Program-made: the position numbers and the translations under genes
Notes under the pieces: generated by a model
The model's input: the letters and a program-made list of their open reading frames with translations, nothing else
The model's database searches: none
What the model was told of the DNA's origin: nothing
Part shown: positions 7,984-14,841 of the stretch, piece by piece
How positions within the stretch are numbered: the first letter of the stretch is position 1
How the letters are laid out: each line of letters begins with the position of its first letter
Source of the DNA: SAR116 cluster bacterium
GTDB lineage: Bacteria > Pseudomonadota > Alphaproteobacteria > Puniceispirillales > UBA1172
Assembly (NCBI GenBank): GCA_002691725.1
Contig: NZIT01000036.1
Location: 1 to 21,251, forward strand
Direction of reading: 5' to 3'
DNA length: 21,251 bases

Positions 7984-8708
7984 TGCAGAATAAGACAACA
8001 TATTTGACCCTTAGAGGCGATGGGCTGGTGCTAATCCGTGATGGTAAGACGGTAGTGTCAGAGGCAGATATTACCGTGTCCTCTGGATTAATTACGGGAC
8101 TGATTGGGGCAAATGGGTCTGGTAAAACTTCATTGGTCATGATGCTTGCCGGACTGATAAGGCCACACCAAGGCGGCGTTAATCTAACCGATCACAATGG
8201 CCAAGTGGCAAGCCGCAAACATATCGGGCTGATGATGCAGAAACCCGTTATTATGCGGCGCAGTGTCTACCGCAATTGTGAGTATGTTCTGTCAGCATTA
8301 GACGTGCCAGCGGCGGCAAGGCAAGATCGGATCATGTCGGGGTTAGCCATAATGGAGCTTGAGCATTATGCCAACCAAGATGCCCGAACATTATCATCCG
8401 GTGAACAGCAAAGGCTGGCTTTGGCGCGGGTATTGATGGCTGACCCGGGGGTGCTGTTATGTGATGAAGCCACCAGTAACCTTGATCCAAAATCAACTCG
8501 TATGATTGAGAATGTGATCATGGAGAAGGCAGCGTCTGGCTTGCCGGTATTATGGGTTACGCATAATCTGGCGCAACTGCGGCGGATGGCAGGGCAAGTG
8601 GTGTTTATGCATCAAGGCGCTATCCTGGCCAATCAAGACACGGATCAATTTTTCCACGCTCCATCATGTCATGAAGCATCAGAATATCTGGCTTATGAGA
8701 GAGTCTGA
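7983..8708 (+). CDS. tupC: Tungstate-type ABC transporter ATP-binding protein (TupC-like)
   Basis: This single-domain ABC ATPase has about 241 residues. Counting from the GTG at 7980, it has Walker A GANGSGKT (43-50), a Q-loop Q87 (MMQKPVIMRRSV), signature LSSGEQQR (138-145), Walker B VLLCDE (158-163) and H-loop H195. The QKPVIMRRSV region resembles TupC and related oxyanion ATPases. Two starts are possible: GTG at 7980 (4-nt overlap with the permease) or ATG at 7983 (TGATG, 1-nt overlap). I prefer the ATG, with AGGGAG a few bases before it. It lacks the long C-terminal regulatory domain of ModC/CysA-type ATPases, which agrees with TupC. It presumably energises the permease upstream. The gene ends 16 nt from the convergent stress-protein gene, with no intrinsic terminator between them. 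Confidence 0.85.
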   Translation: MQNKTTYLTLRGDGLVLIRDGKTVVSEADITVSSGLITGLIGANGSGKTSLVMMLAGLIRPHQGGVNLTDHNGQVASRKHIGLMMQKPVIMRRSVYRNCEYVLSALDVPAAARQDRIMSGLAIMELEHYANQDARTLSSGEQQRLALARVLMADPGVLLCDEATSNLDPKSTRMIENVIMEKAASGLPVLWVTHNLAQLRRMAGQVVFMHQGAILANQDTDQFFHAPSCHEASEYLAYERV

Positions 8709-8724
8709 TCAGACCGCTTACAGG

Positions 8725-9243
8725 TTAGCTGACGTTATCAATATCGTTGTCGCTAAGATGGCCGGGAACAATCGTGATCGGCACCCGACACTGTGAGACG
8801 CCACGTGATATCAAATAGGTGATTAAGGGGCCTGTATTTTCATCGCGGGTATTGGCACCAAGCACCAGAATAGAAATTTCAGGCTCACTATTAATGAGAT
8901 CAATGACTTCTGTTTTCGGGTCGCCCTCACGCAAATGAACAATAGGATATTCGCCGGTTAGCTCATGCACCCATTCGCTGTTGGCGCGCAGCAGTTTTTC
9001 GGCTTCCTCACGGGCTTCTTCTACCATCAATTCGCCAACACCAATCCAGTGCTGAAACTCCGCTTGTCCGATACAGCGCAGTAATGCGACACGGCCATTG
9101 ACGGAATTAGCGCGCTTACAAGCAAAATAAAGCGCTTGATGAAGCTCCTCGCTATCATCAACAACAACCAGAAAAACACGTCTCTTATCAGCCTGTTTTT
9201 TTACAGATTTTGTTTTAGCAATAGGTTTTTTGCGTGTTGTCAT
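8725..9243 (-). CDS. Universal stress protein (UspA family)
   Basis: This is a 172-residue protein with one Usp domain after a basic Lys-rich leader (about residues 1-22). The domain opens with the typical strand and acidic pair VFLVVVDDSEE (23-33). It continues through a helix rich in Glu/Ala (71-90) and closes with ISILVLGANTRDENTGPL (123-140) and VPITIVPG (154-161). ATP-binding Usp proteins carry G-x2-G-x9-G-S/T in that last region; here only a partial match is visible, so nucleotide binding is doubtful. The start codon lies 2 nt after the TIGR02186-type gene, with AAGG before it, so the two are almost certainly co-transcribed with tauE upstream. This links it to the transporter unit rather than to general stress. 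Family is firm; its role is unknown. Confidence 0.88.
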   Translation of the reverse strand: MTTRKKPIAKTKSVKKQADKRRVFLVVVDDSEELHQALYFACKRANSVNGRVALLRCIGQAEFQHWIGVGELMVEEAREEAEKLLRANSEWVHELTGEYPIVHLREGDPKTEVIDLINSEPEISILVLGANTRDENTGPLITYLISRGVSQCRVPITIVPGHLSDNDIDNVS

Positions 9244-9245
9244 AA

Positions 9246-10013
9246 TTACCTTCTGAAGACTCTAGCGGCACCCCATCCCATGAATACTGCAAACAGAATA
9301 GCAAATATTCCATAGGCAGGGGAATATTTATGTGCAAACTCAAAAATATCAGCGCTCAAGCCAGATTTGCGGACAACGATGACGGAATTAGTCTCAGCTA
9401 TTAATTCGCCTGACCGAAAATGCAGGATTCGTACTTGATAATTTCCCGGTAAAACATTGGCTGGCAAGCTAATGTTTGATCGAAAAAGAACCCCCTTGCG
9501 AATCGAAACATCGCTATTTTGATTCCACAAGTTCGACTTTTCCATATTGCGGATTAACGCCGCTTGCCAATCCTCTAAAATACCTTCGGATATGGCGCTG
9601 TCCTCGGCTAAGGTGAAGGGAACATGGTTCAAGCCTAATTGCAATTCTTCTAACGACTTGCTTGAGGTAATGACATTTAGCGGCCGGGTTGAAGATATTT
9701 GATAAAAGCTGGGGATATTCGTGAGCGTGGCAGATTCGGTATTAATCCAGATTCCGCCAACGCGCGATTTAAGGCGTATGGCAATATCTCTCGCTGGGCC
9801 CTCAACAATAATCACAACATCATCACTGATTTCTCTATCTATCGTGCCAAACAGAAGCAGACTAGCGCCATTAAAATCAGTCGATATCTGGACTTCCTTT
9901 TCATTCAGGTCAGCAACCAAAACGCTTGTCGCCATGGCCTGATGCGATAGGCTGCCAGCAAAACATAAACCCATCACGACAGCGACTAGTCTTGCAATTA
10001 AAGCCCTGATCAC
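9246..10013 (-). CDS. TIGR02186-type membrane-anchored protein of unknown function
   Basis: This 255-residue protein resembles the alphaproteobacterial family TIGR02186, which is often found next to TauE/SafE transporters. It has a signal peptide (about 1-28, ending AMA-TS), a large region expected in the periplasm that looks rich in beta strands, and one C-terminal membrane helix (about 231-250) followed by a short basic tail ARVFRR. This layout suggests a periplasmic domain anchored by its C-terminus. Its function has not been established as far as I know. The start is a GTG overlapping the tauE stop by 4 nt (GTGA), so translation is coupled to tauE, and the stress-protein gene follows by 2 nt. 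A helper of the TauE-type exporter, for sulfite or an organosulfur anion, is an inference from this context alone. Confidence 0.8.
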   Translation of the reverse strand: MIRALIARLVAVVMGLCFAGSLSHQAMATSVLVADLNEKEVQISTDFNGASLLLFGTIDREISDDVVIIVEGPARDIAIRLKSRVGGIWINTESATLTNIPSFYQISSTRPLNVITSSKSLEELQLGLNHVPFTLAEDSAISEGILEDWQAALIRNMEKSNLWNQNSDVSIRKGVLFRSNISLPANVLPGNYQVRILHFRSGELIAETNSVIVVRKSGLSADIFEFAHKYSPAYGIFAILFAVFMGWGAARVFRR

Positions 10014-10924
10014 CGCAATATCTCCAATGAGAAGAAGTCTTCAGGGGTGATAACAACATCAGTGACTAGTTTTAAACATACCGCGAGAACGATTAAAGCG
10101 AGCAATCCGCGTAACTGCTCTCCTCGCAGAAGGGCGCCGATGCGTGTCCCGAACTGAGCGCCGATAACGCCGCCAATGAGCAATAATCCAGCCAACACAA
10201 CATCAACCGTCTGGGTTTGAACAGACTGTAAGAATGTCACGTTTGCGGTAACGAATATGATCTGAAAAAGCGATGTGCCAACCACCACCGATGTCGGCAT
10301 CCCCAGCAGATAAATCATGGCAGGAACCATGATAAATCCGCCGCCAACACCCATAATTGCTGATAAAACACCAACAAAAGCACCAACCATGAATGGTAAT
10401 AAGGCGCTAATGTAGAGTTTTGATTTGCGGAAACGAGTTTTGAATGGCAGCCCATGAAGCCATGTATGCTGATGCAGACGGCGGCGTTTCGCATTAGGCC
10501 GCCGCGACCGTAATATTGTCCGCATGCTCTCAAACAGCATCAAGGTGCCGATAATGCCAAGAAAGACAATAAAGCTGAGCTTAATGGCGAGATCAATCTG
10601 ACCAAGTTCGCGCAATGCCGCGAAAATGGAGACACCTATGGTTGAGCCCACGAGGCCGCCAGCTAACAGGATTAACCCCATTTTGATATCAACATTGCCG
10701 CGCCGCCAATGAGCAATGACGCCCGACACTGATGCGGCAACAATCTGATTAGCCTCGGTGCCGACAGCAACCGCCGCAGGAACACCAAGAAAGATCAGTA
10801 ACGGAGTCATCAGGAAGCCGCCACCAACACCAAAAATGCCGGATAGCAAACCAACCATGCCACCTAACCCAAGAATGACAAAGATGTTGATCGATATTTC
10901 AGCGATAGGGAGGTATATATACAT
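10010..10924 (-). CDS. TauE/SafE family sulfite/organosulfonate-type permease
   Basis: This is a 304-residue integral membrane protein with two homologous halves, each carrying the TauE/SafE (DUF81) glycine motif: SGIFGVGGGFLMTP (28-41) and SAIMGVGGGFIMVP (188-201). The halves are joined by a basic cytoplasmic linker (about 135-170, with RRPNAKRRR). Members move sulfite, sulfoacetate, taurine-derived anions or other small anions, and direction is usually export. The ATG at 10924 opens the unit tauE > TIGR02186 > uspA. Upstream sits a 214-bp region with a perfect palindrome 24-47 bp before the start, and then a broken ArsR-type regulator gene in the same orientation. This suggests that the transporter was under ArsR control. 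Family is firm; the sulfur-compound role is likely, and the exact anion is unknown. Confidence 0.9.
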   Translation of the reverse strand: MYIYLPIAEISINIFVILGLGGMVGLLSGIFGVGGGFLMTPLLIFLGVPAAVAVGTEANQIVAASVSGVIAHWRRGNVDIKMGLILLAGGLVGSTIGVSIFAALRELGQIDLAIKLSFIVFLGIIGTLMLFESMRTILRSRRPNAKRRRLHQHTWLHGLPFKTRFRKSKLYISALLPFMVGAFVGVLSAIMGVGGGFIMVPAMIYLLGMPTSVVVGTSLFQIIFVTANVTFLQSVQTQTVDVVLAGLLLIGGVIGAQFGTRIGALLRGEQLRGLLALIVLAVCLKLVTDVVITPEDFFSLEILR

Positions 10925-10947
10925 AAACTGTCTTTAATATCAGAAAT

Positions 10948-10971
10948 TTCATAATATCAAAATATTATGAA
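10948..10971. promoter_or_regulatory. Perfect palindrome upstream of tauE; candidate operator
   Basis: The arms ttcataatat and atattatgaa are perfect inverted repeats of 10 bp around a 4-bp centre. The element lies 24-47 bp upstream of the tauE ATG, where a promoter or operator is expected. ArsR-family repressors typically bind AT-rich two-fold symmetric sites of this size, and an ArsR-type gene lies directly upstream. Binding by that regulator is inference. Confidence 0.55.
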
Positions 10972-11018
10972 TCTTCAATACTAAAATTGCTCATTTATTG
11001 GTGCCTATGACCCATTTC

Positions 11019-11049
11019 ACACCCCTATGATGATCCATCATAAGGGTGT
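11019..11049. repeat. Imperfect 12-bp inverted repeat between arsR-type gene and tauE
   Basis: The arms acacccctatga and tcataagggtgt pair with one mismatch around a 7-nt loop. No T run follows on either strand, so a classical terminator is unlikely; it may be a second regulatory site or an RNA hairpin in the arsR-tauE spacer. Its right arm overlaps the tandem 13-mer array. Confidence 0.55.
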
Positions 11050-11083
11050 TTGAGGGAGGTGTTTCAGGGCGGTGTTTCAGGCA
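11045..11083. repeat. Three tandem 13-bp repeats upstream of tauE
   Basis: The units are ggtgtttgaggga, ggtgtttcagggc and ggtgtttcaggca, contiguous and on a strict 13-bp period; the last two differ only at their final two bases. The array is non-coding, lies between the ArsR-type gene and tauE, and is about 120-160 bp upstream of the tauE start. Iterated sites for a regulator, or slippage, are both possible. Confidence 0.75.
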
Positions 11084-11138
11084 CGATATTTTTGCAATAT
11101 ATCTGGTCTGTCTTATCTCAAAAGGTGAAGATATATTG

Positions 11139-11536
11139 TCACTTATTGTGTTTCGATTTTAGCATAGGGTCATTTCTATATTTATCTGATAAGATCATGA
11201 TGATGTCACGAACCGTATCATCATGAATAGAGTAATAGACCATTTGTGAGTCACGTGGGGTTTCACAATTTTTGCCCGCCGTAATCTGCCAAGATGCTGT
11301 GAAAGCGAAGACTGGCTAAGCGATTTGACAAACTGCTCAAGTTCTTTGACGGTGCGTTCCTCGCCATCCATCAGATGACTAAGGATTTTCAATCGCTGAC
11401 TATTGCTCATTGCTTTAAGTATAGTCGTCGCACGGCTACGATTATCAGAAGATGACTTGGTTGAGCGATTTGTGCTAGTGCGGCTAACCGTTTTATCACC
11501 AGAAGTGGATTTATTCTTTGAAGATTTTGCCCACAT
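11139..11536 (-). pseudogene. ArsR-family HTH regulator, broken by a one-base frameshift
   Basis: The first ~90 residues form a Ser/Thr/Lys-rich leader (about 1-36) and an ArsR-type winged helix: ILKAMSNSQRLKILSHLMDGE, then the recognition helix SLSQSSLSQHLGRLRRAKIV. In the starting frame translation then turns to unrelated sequence and stops at 11195 (113 aa). The -1 frame continues the ArsR fold exactly from there (TPRDSQMVYYSIHDDTVRDI) and stops at 11139. One extra base in the GGGG/TTT run at 11257-11263 would restore V-K-T-P-R-D and a 132-residue protein. The ATG has GGAG 10 nt upstream. No cysteines are present, so it lacks the metal or thiol sensing residues of ArsR, SmtB or BigR types. 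It could be a real inactivation or a homopolymer sequencing error; no convincing slippery heptamer for programmed frameshifting is present. It lies upstream of tauE in the same direction. Confidence 0.85.
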
Positions 11537-11750
11537 TTGATTTGCTCCAATTCCATGTATATTTAGTTGTTGTCATTTGGTTGCTATTAAAGAATTGGCG
11601 CTATGGTTTTCTGATAATGCCAAAACCCATGGAACTGCATTTTAATTGATAGTTATTAACAAACCCTTAATGAGAAGCATTTTATGAAGAAAAAATGAAA
11701 CAGGCTGAAATCTATGTATTCTGAAGGCTCTTTTAGAGGGAAATCATGTC
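11537..11750. promoter_or_regulatory. Divergent intergenic region between arsR-type gene and DUF1285 gene
   Basis: This 214-bp, A/T-rich gap must hold the promoters for the leftward ArsR-type gene and the rightward DUF1285 cluster. A GGAG site for the former and AGAGGG (about 11735-11740) for the latter are visible. I saw no RNA gene, clear terminator or convincing -35/-10 pair in it. Confidence 0.45.
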
Positions 11751-12383
11751 ATGATTGACAAAGCACCAACGCTTGAAGTGATGCGCGGCTGGGTGGCGAA
11801 ACACCGCCAAAAGCAGACGCCTATTCAGCAATTTGACATCAGTATTGATGTCAATGGGCAGTGGTTTCATGAAGGTAGCCCCATTCGCCGTGAAAAAATG
11901 GTGGCGCTATTTGCGTCTATCCTGACGCGGCTGGATGATGGCCAGTTCGCGCTTGTCACGCCTGGCGAGATCGGAATTATCGCGGTTGCCGATGCGCCCT
12001 TTATCATCACCAAGATGGAGATTGTTGACCCAAAAGGTGATCCGGGTAATGATTCGGGGAAAATATCATGCAAAGATCGGGTTATTCAGCTTATGACGTT
12101 GCATGGTGATATCGTGACGTTGGATGCTGATCACCGCATTATCTTGCGCCAAAAGGATGGCAGTGAGAAACCTTATATCATCGTCCGAGGCGGCCTTGAG
12201 GCATTGATTAATCGAGCCGTCTATTATGAGCTTGTCGATGCCAGCGTTGAACATGATGGGCAAGTTGGGGTCTGGTCAGCAGGCTTGTTTCATCCCCTCT
12301 CTGATGAGCAATTATCTGATCAGCGATTATCTGATGAGCGATTATCTGATGTATTATCGCCAGCATCAAATGATGACCTATGA
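11751..12383 (+). CDS. DUF1285 domain protein
   Basis: This 210-residue cytoplasmic protein belongs to the DUF1285 family of proteobacteria, which has no firmly established biochemical role. The family pattern is clear: FDISIDVNGQWFHEGSPIRR (about 28-47), then LFASILTRLDDGQFALVTPGE, then the DAPFIITKMEI region. A C-terminal tail after about residue 180 is made of repeated LSDEQ / LSDQR / LSDER / LSDVL units and is not part of the domain. AGAGGG precedes the ATG by 10 nt. It overlaps the next gene (NUDIX) by 4 nt, ATGA, so translation is coupled. It leads a four-gene set ending in the CCA-adding enzyme. Domain call is firm; function is unknown. Confidence 0.87.
   Translation: MIDKAPTLEVMRGWVAKHRQKQTPIQQFDISIDVNGQWFHEGSPIRREKMVALFASILTRLDDGQFALVTPGEIGIIAVADAPFIITKMEIVDPKGDPGNDSGKISCKDRVIQLMTLHGDIVTLDADHRIILRQKDGSEKPYIIVRGGLEALINRAVYYELVDASVEHDGQVGVWSAGLFHPLSDEQLSDQRLSDERLSDVLSPASNDDL
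12301..12345. repeat. Three tandem 15-bp repeats in the 3' end of the DUF1285 gene
   Basis: The units ctgatgagcaattat, ctgatcagcgattat and ctgatgagcgattat follow one another without gaps, with a degenerate fourth copy after them. They encode successive LSD-x-x pentapeptides in the protein's tail. The period is a multiple of three, so copy-number change would not break the frame. Confidence 0.9.
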
Positions 12384-13006
12384 TCATGCCAGCTAACCCC
12401 CAAAACCATCAAAACCCGACCGCCTCACAAGCTCCGGTATCGCCTGAAGCATGGCGCAAGTTGATGACTGAAAGGGTGAACCCTACGCCTGAAAAAGCAC
12501 CTGATGGATTAAGAGCGTCATCCGTTCTTGTGCCTGTGATTATTGATCATGAACGGCCCTATTTAATTCTGACAAAACGCACTGCCCATTTGCCGTCACA
12601 TGCGGGGCAAATCTGTTTTCCGGGCGGCAAGATTGAGCAAGGGGAAGCTGTGCTGGACGCAGCCTTACGCGAAAGTCGTGAGGAGATTAGCCTAAGCCCT
12701 GACCTTGTTGAACCTTTAGGCTTCTTGCCTGGTGTTGTGGCGGCGGGAAAGTTTCATATCGCTCCTGTGTTGGGGTTGGTAAATCCAGATGTCGATTTGG
12801 TTGCTAATCCGGCTGAGGTTGAACGGATACTGCCGCTTCCTCTTGATATAGCGCTTGATCATCGCCATTTCCGAGAAGAGACTATAAGTAATCATGGTCA
12901 GTATTATAAAACATGGGTAATTGACCATCACGAAGAATATATCTGGGGGGCAACCGCCAGAATTATTGTTCAGTGGCATGCCGTACTAAACGGGGTGACG
13001 ACTTAA
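12380..13006 (+). CDS. NUDIX hydrolase, CoA pyrophosphatase type (NudL-like)
   Basis: This is a 208-residue hydrolase. The Nudix box runs from residue 83 to 105 (GGKIEQGE...RESREEISL), with all the acidic metal-binding positions present; the usual glycine near its end is a serine. Just before it is the UPF0035 motif LTKRTAHLPSHAGQICFPGG (64-83), which marks the CoA pyrophosphatase branch that splits CoA and its derivatives into 4'-phosphopantetheine and 3',5'-ADP. The first ~45 residues are Pro/Gln-rich and less conserved. It begins within the DUF1285 stop (ATGA overlap) and precedes a small membrane-protein gene by 66 nt. The same arrangement near the CCA-adding enzyme is common in alphaproteobacteria as I recall it. 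CoA as substrate is known for the branch, inferred here. Confidence 0.9.
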   Translation: MIMPANPQNHQNPTASQAPVSPEAWRKLMTERVNPTPEKAPDGLRASSVLVPVIIDHERPYLILTKRTAHLPSHAGQICFPGGKIEQGEAVLDAALRESREEISLSPDLVEPLGFLPGVVAAGKFHIAPVLGLVNPDVDLVANPAEVERILPLPLDIALDHRHFREETISNHGQYYKTWVIDHHEEYIWGATARIIVQWHAVLNGVTT

Positions 13007-13072
13007 TGTTGACCAATTCGTGTTGTGATCATGGGCGGTTTGATACCCAAAAAAAATGAGAAAGGATAAGCC

Positions 13073-13381
13073 ATGCTTCGCCTTGCAATAATATTAGTTG
13101 CTGTTGCTCTTGGGATTACCATTGGTATTGCCATGGCCAGCCGCTATCAGCGCAATAAGGCAGAACAAGTGATTGACGTAGATGCGGAATATGAGCGCGA
13201 TAGTTCGGTTAAAGCCACGATCAAATCCTTATTGCCGTGGATCATTGGATTTGCAGTGATTTTTGGCGGCTTGATGCTGCTGGTAAATCCCGAAAAGGCA
13301 GAAATAGATCAGCCGTATTTTCCAGCAACGCTTGAAGATGGCAAACTTAAACCTCATCATTTTGGCGAAGATAATGAGTAA
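13073..13381 (+). CDS. Small two-helix membrane protein of unknown function
   Basis: This 102-residue protein has an N-terminal membrane helix (about 3-22), a charged segment (about 25-48) with an acidic run IDVDAEYERD, a second helix (about 53-71) and a hydrophilic tail ending FGEDNE. I do not recognise a named domain with confidence; its position between a NUDIX gene and the CCA-adding enzyme is where short DUF6111-like proteins occur in related bacteria, which is a possibility only. AAAGGA precedes the ATG. Its stop overlaps the next start by one base (TAATG), so it is coupled to the tRNA enzyme gene. Coding is supported by this coupling and the clean membrane pattern. Confidence 0.75.
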   Translation: MLRLAIILVAVALGITIGIAMASRYQRNKAEQVIDVDAEYERDSSVKATIKSLLPWIIGFAVIFGGLMLLVNPEKAEIDQPYFPATLEDGKLKPHHFGEDNE

Positions 13382-14760
13382 TGGCAAAAGACCACTCCCC
13401 CACAAAACCGCACATCACTGGCATTGGCGCCTCTATCGGCTCATCTCATCTTGAGGAAGATAAAGCCCGATTGCTCGACCTGGAGTTGCCGCGGCGGATC
13501 ATTGATGCTCTCGCCCCGCATGCCAGTGATGTGCGGTTTTGTGGGGGTGTGGTCAGAGACCTTATGACAGGGCAGTTACGCTGGCCAAATCTGGATATTG
13601 ATATGGCATCCCCTATGCCGCCAGATCAGGCAAGCGCAATTCTCAAGAAAGCAGGATTAAAAGTTATCCCGACAGGCATTACGCATGGCACGATTACGGT
13701 TATGAAGGCATCTGATCCGGCCCTTAAAGTCGAGCTGACAACCTTGCGCGCCGATGCTGAGCATGATGGCCGTCATGCCAAGGTCAGTTATATTGATGAT
13801 TGGCTGGCCGATGCTGAGCGCCGTGATTTCACGTTTAATAGTCTATATATGACAGCATCAGGTGATGTTTTTGACCCCTTTGACGGCTTGTCTGATCTTG
13901 AGGCTGGGGTTGTTCGGTTTATTGGTGATCCGAAAGACAGGCTGGCCGAGGATTATCTGAGGGTGTTTCGCTATTTCCGATTTTATGCCCGATTTGGCAA
14001 AATGCCGATTGACCCCCAAACCGCAACAGCCTTATCCGATGCGCTTGCCCATATTGATATCCTGTCAGGAGAACGTATCGCCTCGGAGCTAGAGAAAATC
14101 ATGCAATACCAATCGCTTGCTACGATCACCATGATGGATAATCTAGGTGTGTGGCAGGCGCTGACAGGGGGGCAGGTATGGGCTGACCATTATGCTGATC
14201 TGCTTGATCTGCTGGTTGATGATGTGGGGGTGATTGCGGGTGATGAGACCGCGCAGGCTATTCTTGGACTAGCGGTGCTAATGCCAGCGGATTTATGCGA
14301 GGGGCTAGCCAAACGGCTAAAGCTGTCCCGCAAAGAGACGCAATCCTTATTGCGGATGGCAACGCCATTGCCGGCACAACAGCTCGATGTTTTATTATCA
14401 CCCAATTATCGGCAAGAATGTTGGCGTTTATGCTATCGCAATAGCTGGTCATTAGCCGATGTTATGGGTGCGTTTATCAATTCTGTGATTGTAAGGCAGA
14501 CCAATTTGCCCGCCGCCAAAGGCTTGACAGGTAATGATCTGCGGCAACAGATCAGCCGCATTGCTGGGGCGGAATGGCCAGCTATGCCTGTTAATGGCAA
14601 TGATATTCGTGATAAACTAGAAGCCGAGAGCGCCCCATACACAGGAAAACAGGTGGGGGAGATATTAACCGCGCTTGAAGATATCTGGGTTGAGCAAGAG
14701 TTTGTTCCAAATCGCCGCACCCTGTTAACGCGACTTGATGCGATCTGTGCAAAAGATTAG
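13381..14760 (+). CDS. cca: CCA tRNA nucleotidyltransferase (class II, poly(A) polymerase-like)
   Basis: This is a 459-residue enzyme that adds or repairs the 3'-CCA end of tRNAs. The catalytic head is complete: GGVVRD (55-60), the metal-binding pair LDID (71-74), the THGTITV motif (101-107), the nucleotide-selecting RRDFTFNSLY (147-156), the DPFDGLSDL loop (165-173) and EDYLRVFRYFRFYARFG (190-206). The C-terminal half is helical, as in alphaproteobacterial homologues, and I see no HD phosphohydrolase motif. The first ~35 residues are an extra, weakly conserved leader. The ATG at 13381 overlaps the preceding stop by one base. Some relatives of this fold are poly(A) polymerases, but the motif set and context favour the CCA enzyme. 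Confidence 0.93.
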   Translation: MAKDHSPTKPHITGIGASIGSSHLEEDKARLLDLELPRRIIDALAPHASDVRFCGGVVRDLMTGQLRWPNLDIDMASPMPPDQASAILKKAGLKVIPTGITHGTITVMKASDPALKVELTTLRADAEHDGRHAKVSYIDDWLADAERRDFTFNSLYMTASGDVFDPFDGLSDLEAGVVRFIGDPKDRLAEDYLRVFRYFRFYARFGKMPIDPQTATALSDALAHIDILSGERIASELEKIMQYQSLATITMMDNLGVWQALTGGQVWADHYADLLDLLVDDVGVIAGDETAQAILGLAVLMPADLCEGLAKRLKLSRKETQSLLRMATPLPAQQLDVLLSPNYRQECWRLCYRNSWSLADVMGAFINSVIVRQTNLPAAKGLTGNDLRQQISRIAGAEWPAMPVNGNDIRDKLEAESAPYTGKQVGEILTALEDIWVEQEFVPNRRTLLTRLDAICAKD

Positions 14761-14841
14761 CTTATGAAATCAAAATCAAGCCCCATAAAGCCTGATAGTA
14801 AAAGCTTGGCAGAAAAGCCTAACTAAGGAAAACGCAGCATT

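Noticed and set aside
8703..8714. Perfect 12-bp palindrome gtctgatcagac overlapping the tupC stop codon
   Set aside because: It has no loop or T run and includes coding sequence, so it is not a convincing terminator; a 12-bp palindrome can arise by chance.
11255..11264. Programmed -1 frameshift site in the arsR-type gene
   Set aside because: The bases around the junction do not form an X-XXY-YYZ slippery heptamer in the reading frame, so a one-base deletion or sequencing error is simpler.
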